From: Paraphoma chrysanthemicola
Taxonomy: Eukaryota; Ascomycota; Dothideomycetes; Pleosporales; Phaeosphaeriaceae
NCBI GenBank assembly: GCA_020744225.1
Contig: JAGMWG010000001.1
Span: 1,612,001-1,676,000, forward strand
Direction of reading: 5' to 3'
Length of the DNA stretch: 64,000 nucleotides
In this document: piece after piece, positions 24,986 through 35,522 of the stretch
Layout of the letters: each line of letters starts with the position of its first letter
Position numbering within the stretch: position 1 is the first letter of the stretch
Notes under the pieces: generated by a model
The model's database searches: none
Seen by the model: the letters and a program-made list of their open reading frames with translations, nothing else
What the model was told of the DNA's origin: nothing
Made by a program: the position numbers and the translations under genes

Positions 24986-25001
24986 TACCGCGACGAGACA
25001 T

Positions 25002-25028
25002 TAGCGGAGAAGCGATAAGTCACCGCGA
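25002..25028. promoter_or_regulatory. Degenerate operator C next to the regulator start
   Basis: CGG at 25005-25007 and CCG at 25023-25025 are again exactly 15 bp apart. Fourteen of the 18 arm positions match operators A and B (TAGCGGAGA and TCACCGCGA). The site starts 17 bp upstream of the regulator ATG, where bound protein could block or tune its own transcription. This is weaker than the two perfect sites and could be chance. Confidence 0.45.
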
Positions 25029-25141
25029 GGATGCGAGAAGAGACGCGGTGCATATCAGGTGAATGCAAGGGAAGGGGCGCAAGGAAAGCGAGCCTGTATA
25101 GCGGGGCGCTAATCGTATCCTTGTCCAGCTTAGCAGCACGC

Positions 25142-25174
25142 TAATCGCGGAGTTATTCGTGTACTCCGCGATTA
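25142..25174. promoter_or_regulatory. Inverted-repeat operator B, CGG-N15-CCG
   Basis: Perfect 12-bp arms TAATCGCGGAGT (25142-25153) and ACTCCGCGATTA (25163-25174) flank a 9-bp spacer. The inner 9 bp of each arm and the spacer length equal operator A, while the spacer sequence differs, as expected for dimer binding. It ends 238 bp before the GH172 ATG and lies about 157 bp upstream of the regulator ATG. Confidence 0.82.
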
Positions 25175-25412
25175 TCCAGATTCTCTGCCACAGACGTTCT
25201 AGTACCAACACCAATAAGGCAACATGAATCGATGCTGCAGCTACACTATGCGGGGCTTTCTGGAGCGGAGGAAAGATACACTAGCAAAGGTGAAATGCAT
25301 ATCTCCATCTAACACGATATAAAGACCTGTATTAGAAGCTCTCCTCATGAAATAACAACATTCATCTTTCAAACTACATTTCTACGAAAACCTCACAACT
25401 CACGCCCCCAAG

Positions 25413-26786
25413 ATGACTTCGTTCTTGGACGGTGATCTGATGGCAACTGCAGCCCAGCACAAGGTCGCGCGGACCGCTCGAGTTTCCAGTTGGGACCACA
25501 GCGGCCTCAACGAGGATGCTTTTGTCGTTTTGCCCGGACAAACAGCCGTATTGGCGGATATCGAAGGCCCAGGAAAGCTTACTCATCTTTGGTTTGTTCA
25601 AACCTGCCGTCGTGTACTCGGTCCAGGCTTGATTCCGTACTCCAAGTCTGGCGTCGCTATGATGGAAATCCACAATGCTTTGGGACTTAGCTATGAGGAT
25701 AGCGATCCCGATTATTATCGCAAAGTCATCATCAAGATGTATTGGGACGATCAAGAGACACCTAGCGTCGTGGCACCGATCGGCGACTTCTTCTGCCTCG
25801 GGCATTCCATGGCCGCCAACTTCCAGTCCTTACCATTCACGGTGTCTGTCAAGCCATCCGAAGAGAAGAAGTTCGGAGGTGCTGCGGCTTTCAATTGTTA
25901 TCTTCCGATGCCGTTCAATAAGCGAGCGCGTATCGAGATCACGAACGAGGGCGAAGAGGCGTACTTTCAGTACTTTTACATTGACTACGAGCTTCGACCG
26001 ACACCCTTCGATCCATCGGAAATACTTTATTTTCATGCCCACTGGCGCCGTGAAAACCCGACCAATGGCTGGGCTCCTGATGAAATGCAAACCAACAGCC
26101 TCGAGACTCAAGTGCCCAATCTAGACGGCAAAAACAATTACACGATCCTCGAAACAACTGGAAAAGGGACATATATTGGCTGCAATCATTCCGTGCTTCA
26201 TTTCCAAGGAACCTGGTGGGGTGAGGGCGATGACATGATATTCATCGACGACGATACATGGCCACCATCTATGCACGGGACTGGCGGCGAAGACTACTTC
26301 ACGCAAGGCTGGGGCATGCAGAAGAATGCCTACCCGTTCTGCGGCACGATCATCCACGAGGAGGACGTTCCCGGATATCAAGTATCCTATCGTTGGCATC
26401 TACCCGATCCTGTACGATTCAACTCCAAGGTCAAGGTCACGCTGGAACACGGCCATGCGAATCACCTGCGCGATGACTGGTCAACGACTGCATATTGGTA
26501 CCAGACTCTCCCTGGACCCAAATTAGATATCCTTCCAGTGAAGGATCGTCTTCCACGCCGACCACAGATCGAGAAACCAGAGCCAGTGGGTGCTACGAAG
26601 ACTGGATTGACAGATCTTCAAAAAGAGAACATCGACAAACGCGAGCAACGCTACAAAGAGTTCATTGATGATCGCAATAAGTGGCTTGCAAGACGTGCCA
26701 ATGATAGTCAGGAGAGGTCCAGAAAGAACATTGAAATTGCGAAGGATATTAGACGGCGGTTCTTGGAGAGCTTGGCAAAGCCATGA
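25413..26786 (+). CDS. GH172 (DUF2961) glycosidase, putative alpha-fructofuranosidase
   Basis: Single exon, 457 residues, no signal peptide. DUF2961/GH172 landmarks are clear: SSWDHSGLNEDAF near the start, the GPG-x-x-THLW strand, PIGDFF, and the core WWGEGDD (Glu271), GTGGEDYF (Glu293), YRWHLPDPVRF and LEHGH. In this family two glutamates in these motifs act as catalytic residues. Characterised bacterial GH172 enzymes act on alpha-D-fructofuranosides, including difructose dianhydride I, or on alpha-D-arabinofuranosides. The neighbouring GH32 gene favours a fructose-based substrate here. Residues about 385-457 form a charged, probably coiled-coil tail whose role is unknown. The enzyme should be cytosolic. 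The gene is divergent from the Zn2Cys6 gene. Substrate is inference. Confidence 0.9.
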   Translation: MTSFLDGDLMATAAQHKVARTARVSSWDHSGLNEDAFVVLPGQTAVLADIEGPGKLTHLWFVQTCRRVLGPGLIPYSKSGVAMMEIHNALGLSYEDSDPDYYRKVIIKMYWDDQETPSVVAPIGDFFCLGHSMAANFQSLPFTVSVKPSEEKKFGGAAAFNCYLPMPFNKRARIEITNEGEEAYFQYFYIDYELRPTPFDPSEILYFHAHWRRENPTNGWAPDEMQTNSLETQVPNLDGKNNYTILETTGKGTYIGCNHSVLHFQGTWWGEGDDMIFIDDDTWPPSMHGTGGEDYFTQGWGMQKNAYPFCGTIIHEEDVPGYQVSYRWHLPDPVRFNSKVKVTLEHGHANHLRDDWSTTAYWYQTLPGPKLDILPVKDRLPRRPQIEKPEPVGATKTGLTDLQKENIDKREQRYKEFIDDRNKWLARRANDSQERSRKNIEIAKDIRRRFLESLAKP

Positions 26787-27415
26787 GTGACCAGCATTAC
26801 TTAGATTATCTTCAAATCACATCACATAGCATTTTAAGCAACAGATACCAATACAACAATGACTAAAATGCCCCAATCTCTCCATTCACGATGAATTTGA
26901 TTAAGGATTTCAGCATGGAAGCTGTTCGTTGCGTGAGAAAATTCGGCCGTTTGTAAGTGGGCATAGTGACATAATCGCTATACTGGTTCAACTCAAGCGG
27001 TTCGTAAGGCAAACAAAGGCCATTCACCCAACACGCGTATTCACAACTCGTTTCATCGTCCAGGTTGTCATCTATACAGACTAGTGCGTGTGGATACAGC
27101 AATTTCACACCACAATATCTTGCTCTGACACGGGGTTGAAGCACAGCTGGCTTGTGCATATGGAGTTTACCGAAGTATTGTTTTCAACTACGTAATTGCC
27201 TGGGCATTGCAGAGTATTCGTGCATTATGGTATTCTAGCCCATATGCCGCGAGTGACGACTGGCCATGCAACTCGTTTCCATGCAATTAGTGTAGCAAGT
27301 TAACATGCTGCTGCTAAACTCAAACCACATGAACGCGTCCGAAGCCTACTGAAGATTCCTTTCATCTCAACCCGCTGCTTTTGCTGCCATGATGATTGGG
27401 ATCCTCACCCCACGT
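26787..27415. other. Convergent intergenic, one unconvincing small ORF
   Basis: This lies between the 3' ends of GH172 and the RdRP gene. A 98-codon minus-strand frame with an ATG (26863-27159) has no recognised family and no supporting context. I do not call it a gene. Confidence 0.4.
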
Positions 27416-30400
27416 TCAGAGTGGCCTCAATTTCTGGCCCTGGTACTTCCAAAGCTGTTCCAAGCAGACTGCAGCCGCGACATACTTCCAGCTTTTCAGC
27501 AAGACCTGATTCTCCCAGCCCTTGCTTTCCAGCGCAACTTTGAAGCACGCAATGGACCGCGGCAACGCCTCAGTATCATTTTCGCCTTCATATTCTTCTT
27601 CGCCATGAATAATACTGCGAATGATCCCACTCACGTCGCGATCAAAGCGCTCTTGGACTTCCTGATTGGCTTCGCGGATATGACGAGTAGAGGCACGTTC
27701 TTTCTTGCCGAGGATGTTGCCGCTAAAGACTTCTAGCTCAGTGAGAGGCTGGCCGCGATGGGCGCGCAGGGTGTCCATGATCTCAACCATGTTCAATTCG
27801 TAGCTAGTGATATTAGTGATGAGACAGTTGATGGACTGACGGACAACGCACTACTCTCGCAGATCTTCTGCGAACTGCCGATGATGCTCCCATTGCAGTA
27901 AACGGGTCTCACGATCGATATAGCGCTCCAACTTCTGCACAAGAGACTCGCTGCCCCACGTGTGTCGCATGGCTTCGAAGTCGCCCTTCATGCGGTCGAA
28001 GAATTTCTTCTCATCAATATTGCGGTACAGGTGACCAAGAACCTTGTCGCTGCGGTAATAACGAACCCTGCACTGGCGGTTAGCACATGATAATATGTAG
28101 AATCTTAATCTCGCAAGCTTGGGTTTTCTATAAACGTTCCAATTGTGCTGAAACTTGCACAGCAACGCTTGGTATCCCATGCTCCAACATAGGGCGACAA
28201 TTTGGGATGATTGCCTCAGCTGCAGTGAAGAGTCCTTTCAAGACCGAAAACCTGGTGCAAGAACCGTGCTGGTTAAGGTTACATTGCCCACCACACTTTT
28301 ACTTCCCATCGCCCAGCCCCGCAAGAGGCATATGTACTTACCTAGATTTGCTAGGATCGAGGACGCTGAGACTATCAGGGTCGTCGATATCTTCATTCTC
28401 TAGCTCTTCCAGAGCCGCGGAACCGAGCTCGTTGATTACGAGGTTGTGGCCGGGCGCCATGAAATCAGGCCGCAGCATGTCGTTTCCGCGCGGTACTTGC
28501 TTCAGATCGGCAGGCACGCCGGATTTGCTGAAATCTACAGCGTCAGAAGCTAGCTTCGCTAACGTGATGCAATCGCTGTCGTGGGTCCCGAGAGACTTTT
28601 GGTCCGCCCTAATCTTGTGCATATTCGAAATTTGGCCAAGCCTGTCCATGTTCATGAACTCGATGAAGAAGTCGACAATGTCATTCACTTCCACTGGCCG
28701 GCCCAGATCATTTGGAGAAGCAGGGGCATAGTCCGCGGGCGGTGATGTGAAGTCGGGAATGAGACGCGAATCGTAGATGATGTGGAACAAATCTCCGTCC
28801 AGATCACCGCCACTGAGCTGAGACGGCAGATCTCTAGCGCCCTGCTGGGAGAATACTATGCAGTTGTGAAGCGCCCTCAGCGGAGACTCATTTGGCACAT
28901 TGACTGCTGAGACAAGCTGCACGTCGCCCGGATGGAGTGCTGGAGCCCGAGTCACTACAATGCGATCGCCGAGCAGAATACTCCTCTCGCGGCGGCCGCT
29001 GTCCTTCAGTTCCTCAGTGGTAATGTAGACCTCACCCTCTTTGAGAGTGTTCGTCTCATCCATGATCCCGTAGAGTAGATATCCTTTCTCTATGGGTATC
29101 CGAGCACGGTACTTCAGACTTCGCAGACTCGACATCGCCGCAACTTCGACAATATCCGTTAAAAACCTGTCCGCATGAAATGATAGTCCGATATAGTGCA
29201 TGAGCTCGAACAGTCGCGGGACTTTGGCGTGTACGCCTGAGTGGGAATACTCTGAGAGTGAGTTAGTGAAGTTCAGCTGACAACGGAGGCTGTACCACTT
29301 CAACTTACCAAGAAAACTTGCCGCGTTCAATGGATGCTTTACGACCTTCTCGAGAGCTTTGCAAGCTTCGTCCTGCACCGAGAGGAAATTCTTTAACGGC
29401 ACGCCAAGATCTTCCAAGATCTTGATGAATTGGTGATTCAGGTACATCCTAAGAGGGCTGTATGCGGCGCCGCAGAGTTCAAGATCACGCCAACCCTCCG
29501 TAGCAATGTACTTCGTCATGCTTTGGCGGACGTGTAACTGTTCTCCGCGCAGTGATGTATCCAGCGACAGGACACCTTTTGCTCCTCGATACCGAATCTG
29601 CAGCACCGTGGGTCTCTTGTCTCTGCGATCAGAAGGTAATGCTCTCCACACTTTCTGGAAGAGCTCCAGAGAGAGCGTGCCGCACCCATCGCTAAAACAT
29701 CTTCCGTTCCTCTTCAAATCTTCCTTGGTCTCCAGGACGAGAGCTGTGCTAGGAATCGGCACAGCGAATATGGTATCGGAGAATGCTTGGCCGATGCGTG
29801 CCGCACATTTTGCGCTACAGTGAATGTTCGTGAAGTCACCGAGATTCCGGATGACGTCTCGCGCGCGGACTGCCTGGCCATCATGTACAAACGGGGCCAT
29901 AAACCAAGTTTGATGACATCTCAGGGATGCATGCGAAAATCCGAGGAACTCAAATGTTCGCCCTGCTACAGTGATTCCCTGCCGCAGTACATTTCGGAAA
30001 CGAGTGTAAATATGTTCCTGAGAAGCGCGTGGGTCGTAGAACACAGACATGCCATCCTCATCGGCAAAGAAAACGCGCATGAAGTATTCAGCATGCTTGG
30101 CGTACTTGCGTAATACACGGTTGGAGACACTCCAATCAGGACCTCGAAGGATAATGCCTTGAAGGTATACACTGTTAGCAATGCCCGCTAAGTAGCGCTT
30201 GAATGTTTAGCTTACGTACCGGTGGGTGTTACAGTAGCTTTGTATGTCAGTGCAAGGTGCTGTTGCTGTTTGCGCCTGCCATGAAAGCTCTCGTATGTGG
30301 TGTCTGCCTTTCGGGCATGTGATGCGTTCTCGTGAAGCAGCTTCCGAATGGTAACGGCGTCGAAGTGAGTTGAATCGACTTGTGGCGCTGGCGTTGGGAG

Positions 30401-31672
30401 CTGTCTGCCGAGAGTCCTAATGGCAAGAGCGGTATACTTTGAGTCATGCTCTCCAGATACAGCATGTACATGGGGCAAAAGCTCCAGCATTTTCGAAGGT
30501 GTGACTGTACCCTCCAAAACCAGCGCTTGGGCCTGGAACTTCTCGCCAAACAGTAAGCTAGAACGAGAGAGAGCAGTCTGAAGATCGTTGTACTCGGTTT
30601 CAGCGTGGCGGAGCAAGTCTTGGGAGGCCATCAGCTTCCACCAATAATCATTAGGCACGGAGAAGTCCTTGATGAACGCCCAAGCTTGATAGACCGGGTG
30701 AAGGTTTGGGAACAACAGCTTGTATACCATACACAAAGCTGAGCTCATACCATGTCGCGGATGTAAGCTGCACAGTCGTTCGAGTTTCACGGATGGTCGA
30801 CCTCGATTTAGTGCACTGATCGCTAATGCGGCCAGGTCTGGCATACCACCTGAACTGTTGGCTGCCTGGCCCCCAGTGTAAAGATGAAGGTCATCTGTAC
30901 CCAGAATTTGGTAGAACTTCGGAGGAGACTTCAAGGTCAGAGTTATGGAGCCTCGCTTGCCGTTCTCAATGGACGGTATTGTATGCTCCAATATCGAGTA
31001 TGGGATATCGATGCGTCCATGCCAGTCATACTCCTGGCGCTCGGCCTTCTGCAGATAGATCACCAGCGCAGACTTGCCAAATGTGATCGAGCCGACACGC
31101 ATGTCTGTGAACTTCTTATCGAAGTACAGCTTGCTTTGCCGATCATAAGCCCACACTCCGGTCATCAAGCTCTGAAATGCGAATCTCGGTTGAGCGGTTG
31201 CCACGGCTTGCGCAACAGAGGGCTGCAGACCACGTCGCAGCCTGTAGTCTTCTTCTTTCTGTAGCAGGGTAATGACCTTCAGAGGCTCCGGTTGTCCTTT
31301 CTTGTTACTCATCTTGCAATTCAATATCATGTGCTGAAACATCAACGGCTGTCGACCTCGAAACCCGTGAAGACCGAGAAATTTGCGGCCATTATCCGGG
31401 TTTGCAATGGTGAGAATGGCCCAATTGTTGCCTTGCTTCTTGAAGATGTCAAAGGCCTGTATGTCGAATTTGCGCAGCTTCTCTCGTAGGAACATGCGGA
31501 GCTCGACGTGGTTGACATGGTCGGGTACCTAATGTTCATGTGAGTATTCAAGTGTGATTCGGGAAGTCCCATTGTTTGCTTTCGTAGTCGCGCGCGGCGT
31601 AGAGCGACTTGAAGTGCTTGCGACAGTTCTCTATAGTCGTAGGCTGCTTACATTCTGTATGAAGATGTCCAT
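27416..31672 (-). CDS. RNA-dependent RNA polymerase of RNA silencing (QDE-1 type)
   Basis: Predicted exons 31672-31652, 31528-30220, 30157-29309, 29251-28342, 28067-27855 and 27803-27416, about 1229 residues. The tiny first exon (MDIFIQN) joins an RRM-like N-terminal domain, as in other fungal cellular RdRPs. The double-psi barrel catalytic region includes VFFADEDGMSVF with DPRASQE and the metal-binding signature GGDLDGDLF (Asp residues near 876-880). The enzyme converts single-stranded RNA to double-stranded RNA for Dicer in quelling or meiotic silencing. The 57-bp intron at 29252-29308 is a multiple of three and stop-free, so retention would insert 19 residues; family alignment supports removal. 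The intron at 28068-28341 is 274 bp, unusually long here, and might hide a small exon. Confidence 0.9.
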
Positions 31673-32195
31673 AGCGGCGCTGGGTACGTGAAGCACGCCG
31701 CGCTCCAGTACTGTATCGTAACAGCGCTGCGGTTGAGGTAAGTGATCAAGGCTGACTTGGAGTTTGCTATCGGGACGTACCCTGCAGCCAGATGGGGGCG
31801 CGGTCGCACAGGCAAGTGGGGCACGGCCAGTGTTGTCAGTGGTCGCGCGTGCTCACGTGTGAGGGGTAGCTCCTTCACCTCGACTCGGTCTGCCACGAAA
31901 AGGTTGCTATGCACTAGCGAAGACCGTGCGTACTTCGTCTGCTCGATTCGTCCTGATAGTTGCAGTAGCTCGATGAGTTTCGAGGACCATCGGTCATTGT
32001 CACGGGTTCGTTCGTTCCCTTACCCATGTGTGGTATGGTGGACAAAGAGGCTGTCGCGTTGCGTGACTTTTACACAAATCACAGGTCTAAACATCCATTA
32101 CGTTGTATGGCTACGAATGCAGGCCCCGATTGGTGGATCTCTCGCTCTCAAATCGTTGGATTGGCACATGGTAACCTGCACAGTATCCGTCCCGT
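31673..32195. other. Intergenic between RdRP and ClpP genes
   Basis: This includes the RdRP promoter and the ClpP 3' flank. A 166-codon plus-strand frame (31742-32242) runs into the ClpP gene antisense and has no recognisable domain. Confidence 0.4.
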
Positions 32196-33001
32196 TCATT
32201 TGCGGTCGTCTTCCTTCTCCGGCGCCTCCCTCTTCTCCATGATCTTGTCCACAATGCCAAACTCGACCGCCTCTTCCGCGTCCAGGTAGTAATCTCGTTC
32301 CATGTACTTCTCGATCTCTTCTATTGTCCTCTTCTTGGTCAAGTGCGTCTGGTATATCCTGTTCAACTTATCCCGCACCCTTAAGATTTCCTTCGCGTGG
32401 TCTGCGATGTCGCTCGCCTTGCCTCGATAACCGCCGCTGGGCTGGTGGATCATGACTCTTGCGTGTGGTAGGATGTACCGCTGGCCTGGAGCACCTCCTG
32501 CAAGAAGCAGTGATCCCATGGACGCTGCCATACCCATACACGTGGTGCTGACGGGTGACCTGATGTAGTTCATTGTGTCGTAGATTGCAAGGCCTGCGCT
32601 CACACTTCCGCCAGGGGAATTGATGTACATCGAGATCGGCTTCTCGGGATTCTCGGCCTCAAGAAAGAGGAGCTGTGCAATGACTGTAGCGGACATTGTG
32701 TCCTCGACCTCGCCATTCAGAGTGATGATTCGCTCTTGAAGGAGTCGTGAGAATATATCAGAGGTTTTGAAGCCTCCACCCTACAAAGTCAGCTTGCGAA
32801 AAAATTGTGACGTGAGACAAAACGCACGACTGACTCTGTCACGTATGGAATTGGGCTGAAGGCTCGTGGCGCGTCTCGTTGAGATGGACATGATGGGAAC
32901 GGTGAGCCAAAGCCAAAATGACTTGACATCGGTCGGATAGCATGCTGGGATATTGCCTGGTTTACTGTTGGCCTTGCGGCGCGTCGTAATATTGATGCCA
33001 T
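32196..33001 (-). CDS. clpP: Mitochondrial ClpP protease subunit
   Basis: Exons 33001-32828 and 32780-32196 encode 252 residues. Residues 1 to about 48 form a basic, acid-poor mitochondrial presequence, and the mature chain starts near [10 protein letters not shown]. The catalytic triad is present: Ser145 in GMAASMGS, His170 in MIHQPSGG, and Asp221 in [20 protein letters not shown] marks the oxyanion region. ClpP forms a tetradecameric chamber in the mitochondrial matrix that needs the ClpX unfoldase. It is absent from S. cerevisiae but found in many filamentous fungi. It starts 150 bp from the divergent neighbour, another probable mitochondrial protein. Confidence 0.95.
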
Positions 33002-33151
33002 GATGTGTGACGTCGTTAGCTGTGCTCTTCGCGTGTGGTGGAGTTCAGAGACGTTGCCAAGCCGGAGGTCCGACTTCATCGTGCAACGGCATGTTTTCAT
33101 CTTCGTACCTTGCATGCCGGTCACTTGCGCCTACTCACACCAATATCACGT

Positions 33152-34353
33152 ATGCTGGGCAAATGTACCCATCATGCGGCGCCATGTTTCCGCCTAGCTA
33201 ATCGTCTATCTCATGCGCGTTCCACGTCTACTCATGTCCGCGTTCCTGTTGGCGATGACCTAGGCCCCACACGCGAGGACCTCCACCAGACATTTCGCGC
33301 CCGAAAAGATCAGAATGAGAGTGATCTTCCGTTACCGCCTCTATTGGATCCTAAGATCCTGAATAGGCGATCTCAATGGGAGAAACCCAAGGCACAGCCA
33401 GACCTTGCAAACCAGACACCTTTTCAGAAAAGGCTGCAGGCAAATTCATTTGGTAAGCGACCAAGGACGATCGACTGCTGCATGGCTAACGCGACGTAGC
33501 GCATGCCCTCGCATCTCCTGTTCGGCAATGTCGCGCCACGCTAATTTCTCTACCGGAAGCTCTCCTCACCACTCTTCACGCGCGTCCACACCCTGAGACC
33601 AAGGACCCCTGGCTCCTTCCCGTCCGACTCACGACAAACGAGAGGCACCTTGGTCCGCCTTTCCACTTCATTGGACATCAAACTGTGGCTAGGCACCTGG
33701 GGACGAAGAAGCAATGGCACAGAGCTCTGTACGCAAGGATGACAGAGAAATACGGCGGAGCAGGGATTAAGAAGATGATCTGGAGAGAGGATCTGCCAGA
33801 TCTGATTCTGAACCTCATGCGAAAGCAGCTTCTTCAAAAGCTCAGCTGGAACTTTGCCTTCAAAGGTCGCTTAGTCCCCGTAGCCAGTCCAAGCTCGACT
33901 GATATTGCCGACGTGGACAACGCCTCCTGTGTACTGATTTTCCGATCTCTTCGGACGCAAGCCGACGACATTGGAGATCGCGCAAAGGATATCAGCGACG
34001 AGATGGAAAAATGGGCCGCGTATGCTATAAAAGGGTTCACCCAATTGGATCCCCATAAAGCTCCGAACGTTACGCATCACCCACCTTCCTGGTATGTTGA
34101 GCCTATTGTCCCGCGCTTCCAACCGCGACTGCTCTACCCAGAGTTTGACTTCAAAACTGCCATTTGGAGAGGGAAGAAGATACCGCTGTACAGTCTCACT
34201 GATTTGCTCGGGGAAGAAAAGGCTCGAGAATTTCTTGCAGGGAGCAAGTACAGAGATGAGAAATGTGTGATTATCAAGGATGCCAGACACAATATGCAGG
34301 TGCAACTACTCCTCATGCGCCTTCAGGCCTACATTGTCCAGTCTGGAACTTGA
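33152..34353 (+). CDS. Conserved fungal protein, probably mitochondrial, function unknown
   Basis: Exons 33152-33452 and 33500-34353 encode 384 residues. The N-terminus (MLGKCTHHAAPCFRLANRL) is basic and lacks acidic residues, like a mitochondrial presequence. I know no domain with certainty. The C-terminal half is well structured, with motifs that look family-conserved: WYVEPIVPRFQPRLLYPE, then IPLYSLTDLLG, then a closing KDARHNMQVQLLLMRLQAY. The splice restores frame at TCATTTG/CGCAT. It shares a 150-bp divergent promoter with ClpP, which supports a mitochondrial role. Its 3' end is 13 bp from the convergent GNAT gene. Confidence 0.75.
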
Positions 34354-34366
34354 AGCAACAGCCTGC

Positions 34367-35026
34367 TCATTGTCTCGCCTTCCAGTCCTCCTTCGTCAAG
34401 CCAAAAAGATGCAGATCCAGAGTCTCGCCATGCTTCTTGACATGTCCTTTCATGACACCCTCCGCCGTATAATCGCACTTTTCGAAGCACCGCATACTGC
34501 CAATGTTTCCGCCGAAAACACCACCCCACAACCTCTCCAGCCTCTGCGGCTTTTGTGGATCTTGGCCTTCCCATGCCTCGAACGACCATTCTGTGAAGGC
34601 CTCGAGAGCCTCGGTAGTGTATCCTTTACCCCAGTGCTTCTCGCCAATCCAAAAGCCAACTTCTGCGGTGTGACTTTGGACGTCAGAACCAAGCTTCAGC
34701 CCGATGCCGCCGATAATCACGTCTGGAGAGGATGCCTCGCATATAACGAAATGTGAAGGCCGTTCATTCCCAAAGTTCATGCCTATCCATGTGTTCGCTG
34801 AGTCTATGGTGTATGGATTCGGGAAGGCGATAGTCATGTATTTGGCAACGGCAGGGGAATTCGCACTGAGACTCATGGATGGAGCGTCTTTGGGATGCAT
34901 ATGTCGGATGATAAGCCGCGACGTTGTGACAATGGCTGACGGGACCGGGGCGTCCTTAGGTATGGTCGACGTTTGGATCTGTGCCTCCATGATGGCAGAA
35001 GGTGCGGGCGTTGATTGCTGCGCCAT
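34367..35026 (-). CDS. GNAT-family N-acetyltransferase (RimJ/RimL-like)
   Basis: Single exon of 219 residues from the ATG at 35026; the frame opens three codons earlier with GTG only. The N-terminal about 35 residues are Pro/Ala/Thr-rich. The GNAT fold starts at TTSRLIIRHMHPKDA. The acetyl-CoA loop is GEKHWGKGYTTEAL, followed by the NIGSMRCFEKCDY helix typical of RimJ/RimL-type enzymes, ending in DLHLFGLTKEDW. The acceptor substrate (protein N-terminus or small amine) cannot be inferred. Confidence 0.85.
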   Translation of the reverse strand: MAQQSTPAPSAIMEAQIQTSTIPKDAPVPSAIVTTSRLIIRHMHPKDAPSMSLSANSPAVAKYMTIAFPNPYTIDSANTWIGMNFGNERPSHFVICEASSPDVIIGGIGLKLGSDVQSHTAEVGFWIGEKHWGKGYTTEALEAFTEWSFEAWEGQDPQKPQRLERLWGGVFGGNIGSMRCFEKCDYTAEGVMKGHVKKHGETLDLHLFGLTKEDWKARQ

Positions 35027-35522
35027 GGTTTCCACGGTTCAATGTGATCGCCGGCCTTGCGAAAAGATGTGTTGCTTCAGAAGCGGAGTCAGCTTGCAAC
35101 AGTCGTGGCACCATGGACGAGCCGATTCCTCTGCTTATATCCTCTTCAAGTGTGTATTTGAGTCATGCCACCATGCGCGTTGAGTCAAGTAATTTCTGCT
35201 ACTTTTGAGAAAAGGCGCAGTGTGGTGTGGCGCAGTAGCACCTTCCAGTTTTAGCGACAACGATGGTTGCCTTATCCCGAGGTCTGACCTGTCTACCTTC
35301 AAGCCATCAACTCGAAGATGTGCTGTGCTGCAAGCTCATTCTGTGTGCATCAATTACTGTCTAAGAAATGTTCCTGTCGCCAAGGAAGCTCGGCAAATGG
35401 CAGTGAAAGAGTCCGAGGGGTGACGTCGTGTTCGTGATGGCGCTAGCACAGCGCGCTAAGTCGCGTGTCGCGTGGGGCGCAACATTCTGCTCAGCATCGC
35501 TCCGTAAGGTTGCAGCACGACT
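35027..35522. other. Divergent promoter GNAT / ECO1
   Basis: This 496-bp stretch lies between two divergent starts. Nothing specific is recognised beyond GC-rich sequence near 35440-35480. Confidence 0.45.

Larger units (their letters stand above)
24986..25412. promoter_or_regulatory. Shared divergent promoter, regulator / GH172
   Basis: This 427-bp region lies between divergent ATGs. It contains the perfect operator at 25142-25174, a degenerate copy at 25002-25028, a direct repeat CGCTAATCG (25107 and 25139, the second running into the operator), and a TATAAA at 25318-25323, 89 bp before the GH172 ATG. Confidence 0.65.

Noticed and set aside
18386..26786. Secondary-metabolite gene cluster
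   Set aside because: No backbone synthase is present; the genes fit sugar use.
26863..27159. 98-codon minus-strand ORF with ATG
   Set aside because: No family, no splice or context support; it lies between two convergent 3' ends.
31742..32242. 166-codon plus-strand frame
   Set aside because: It overlaps the ClpP 3' end antisense and has no domain; compositional.
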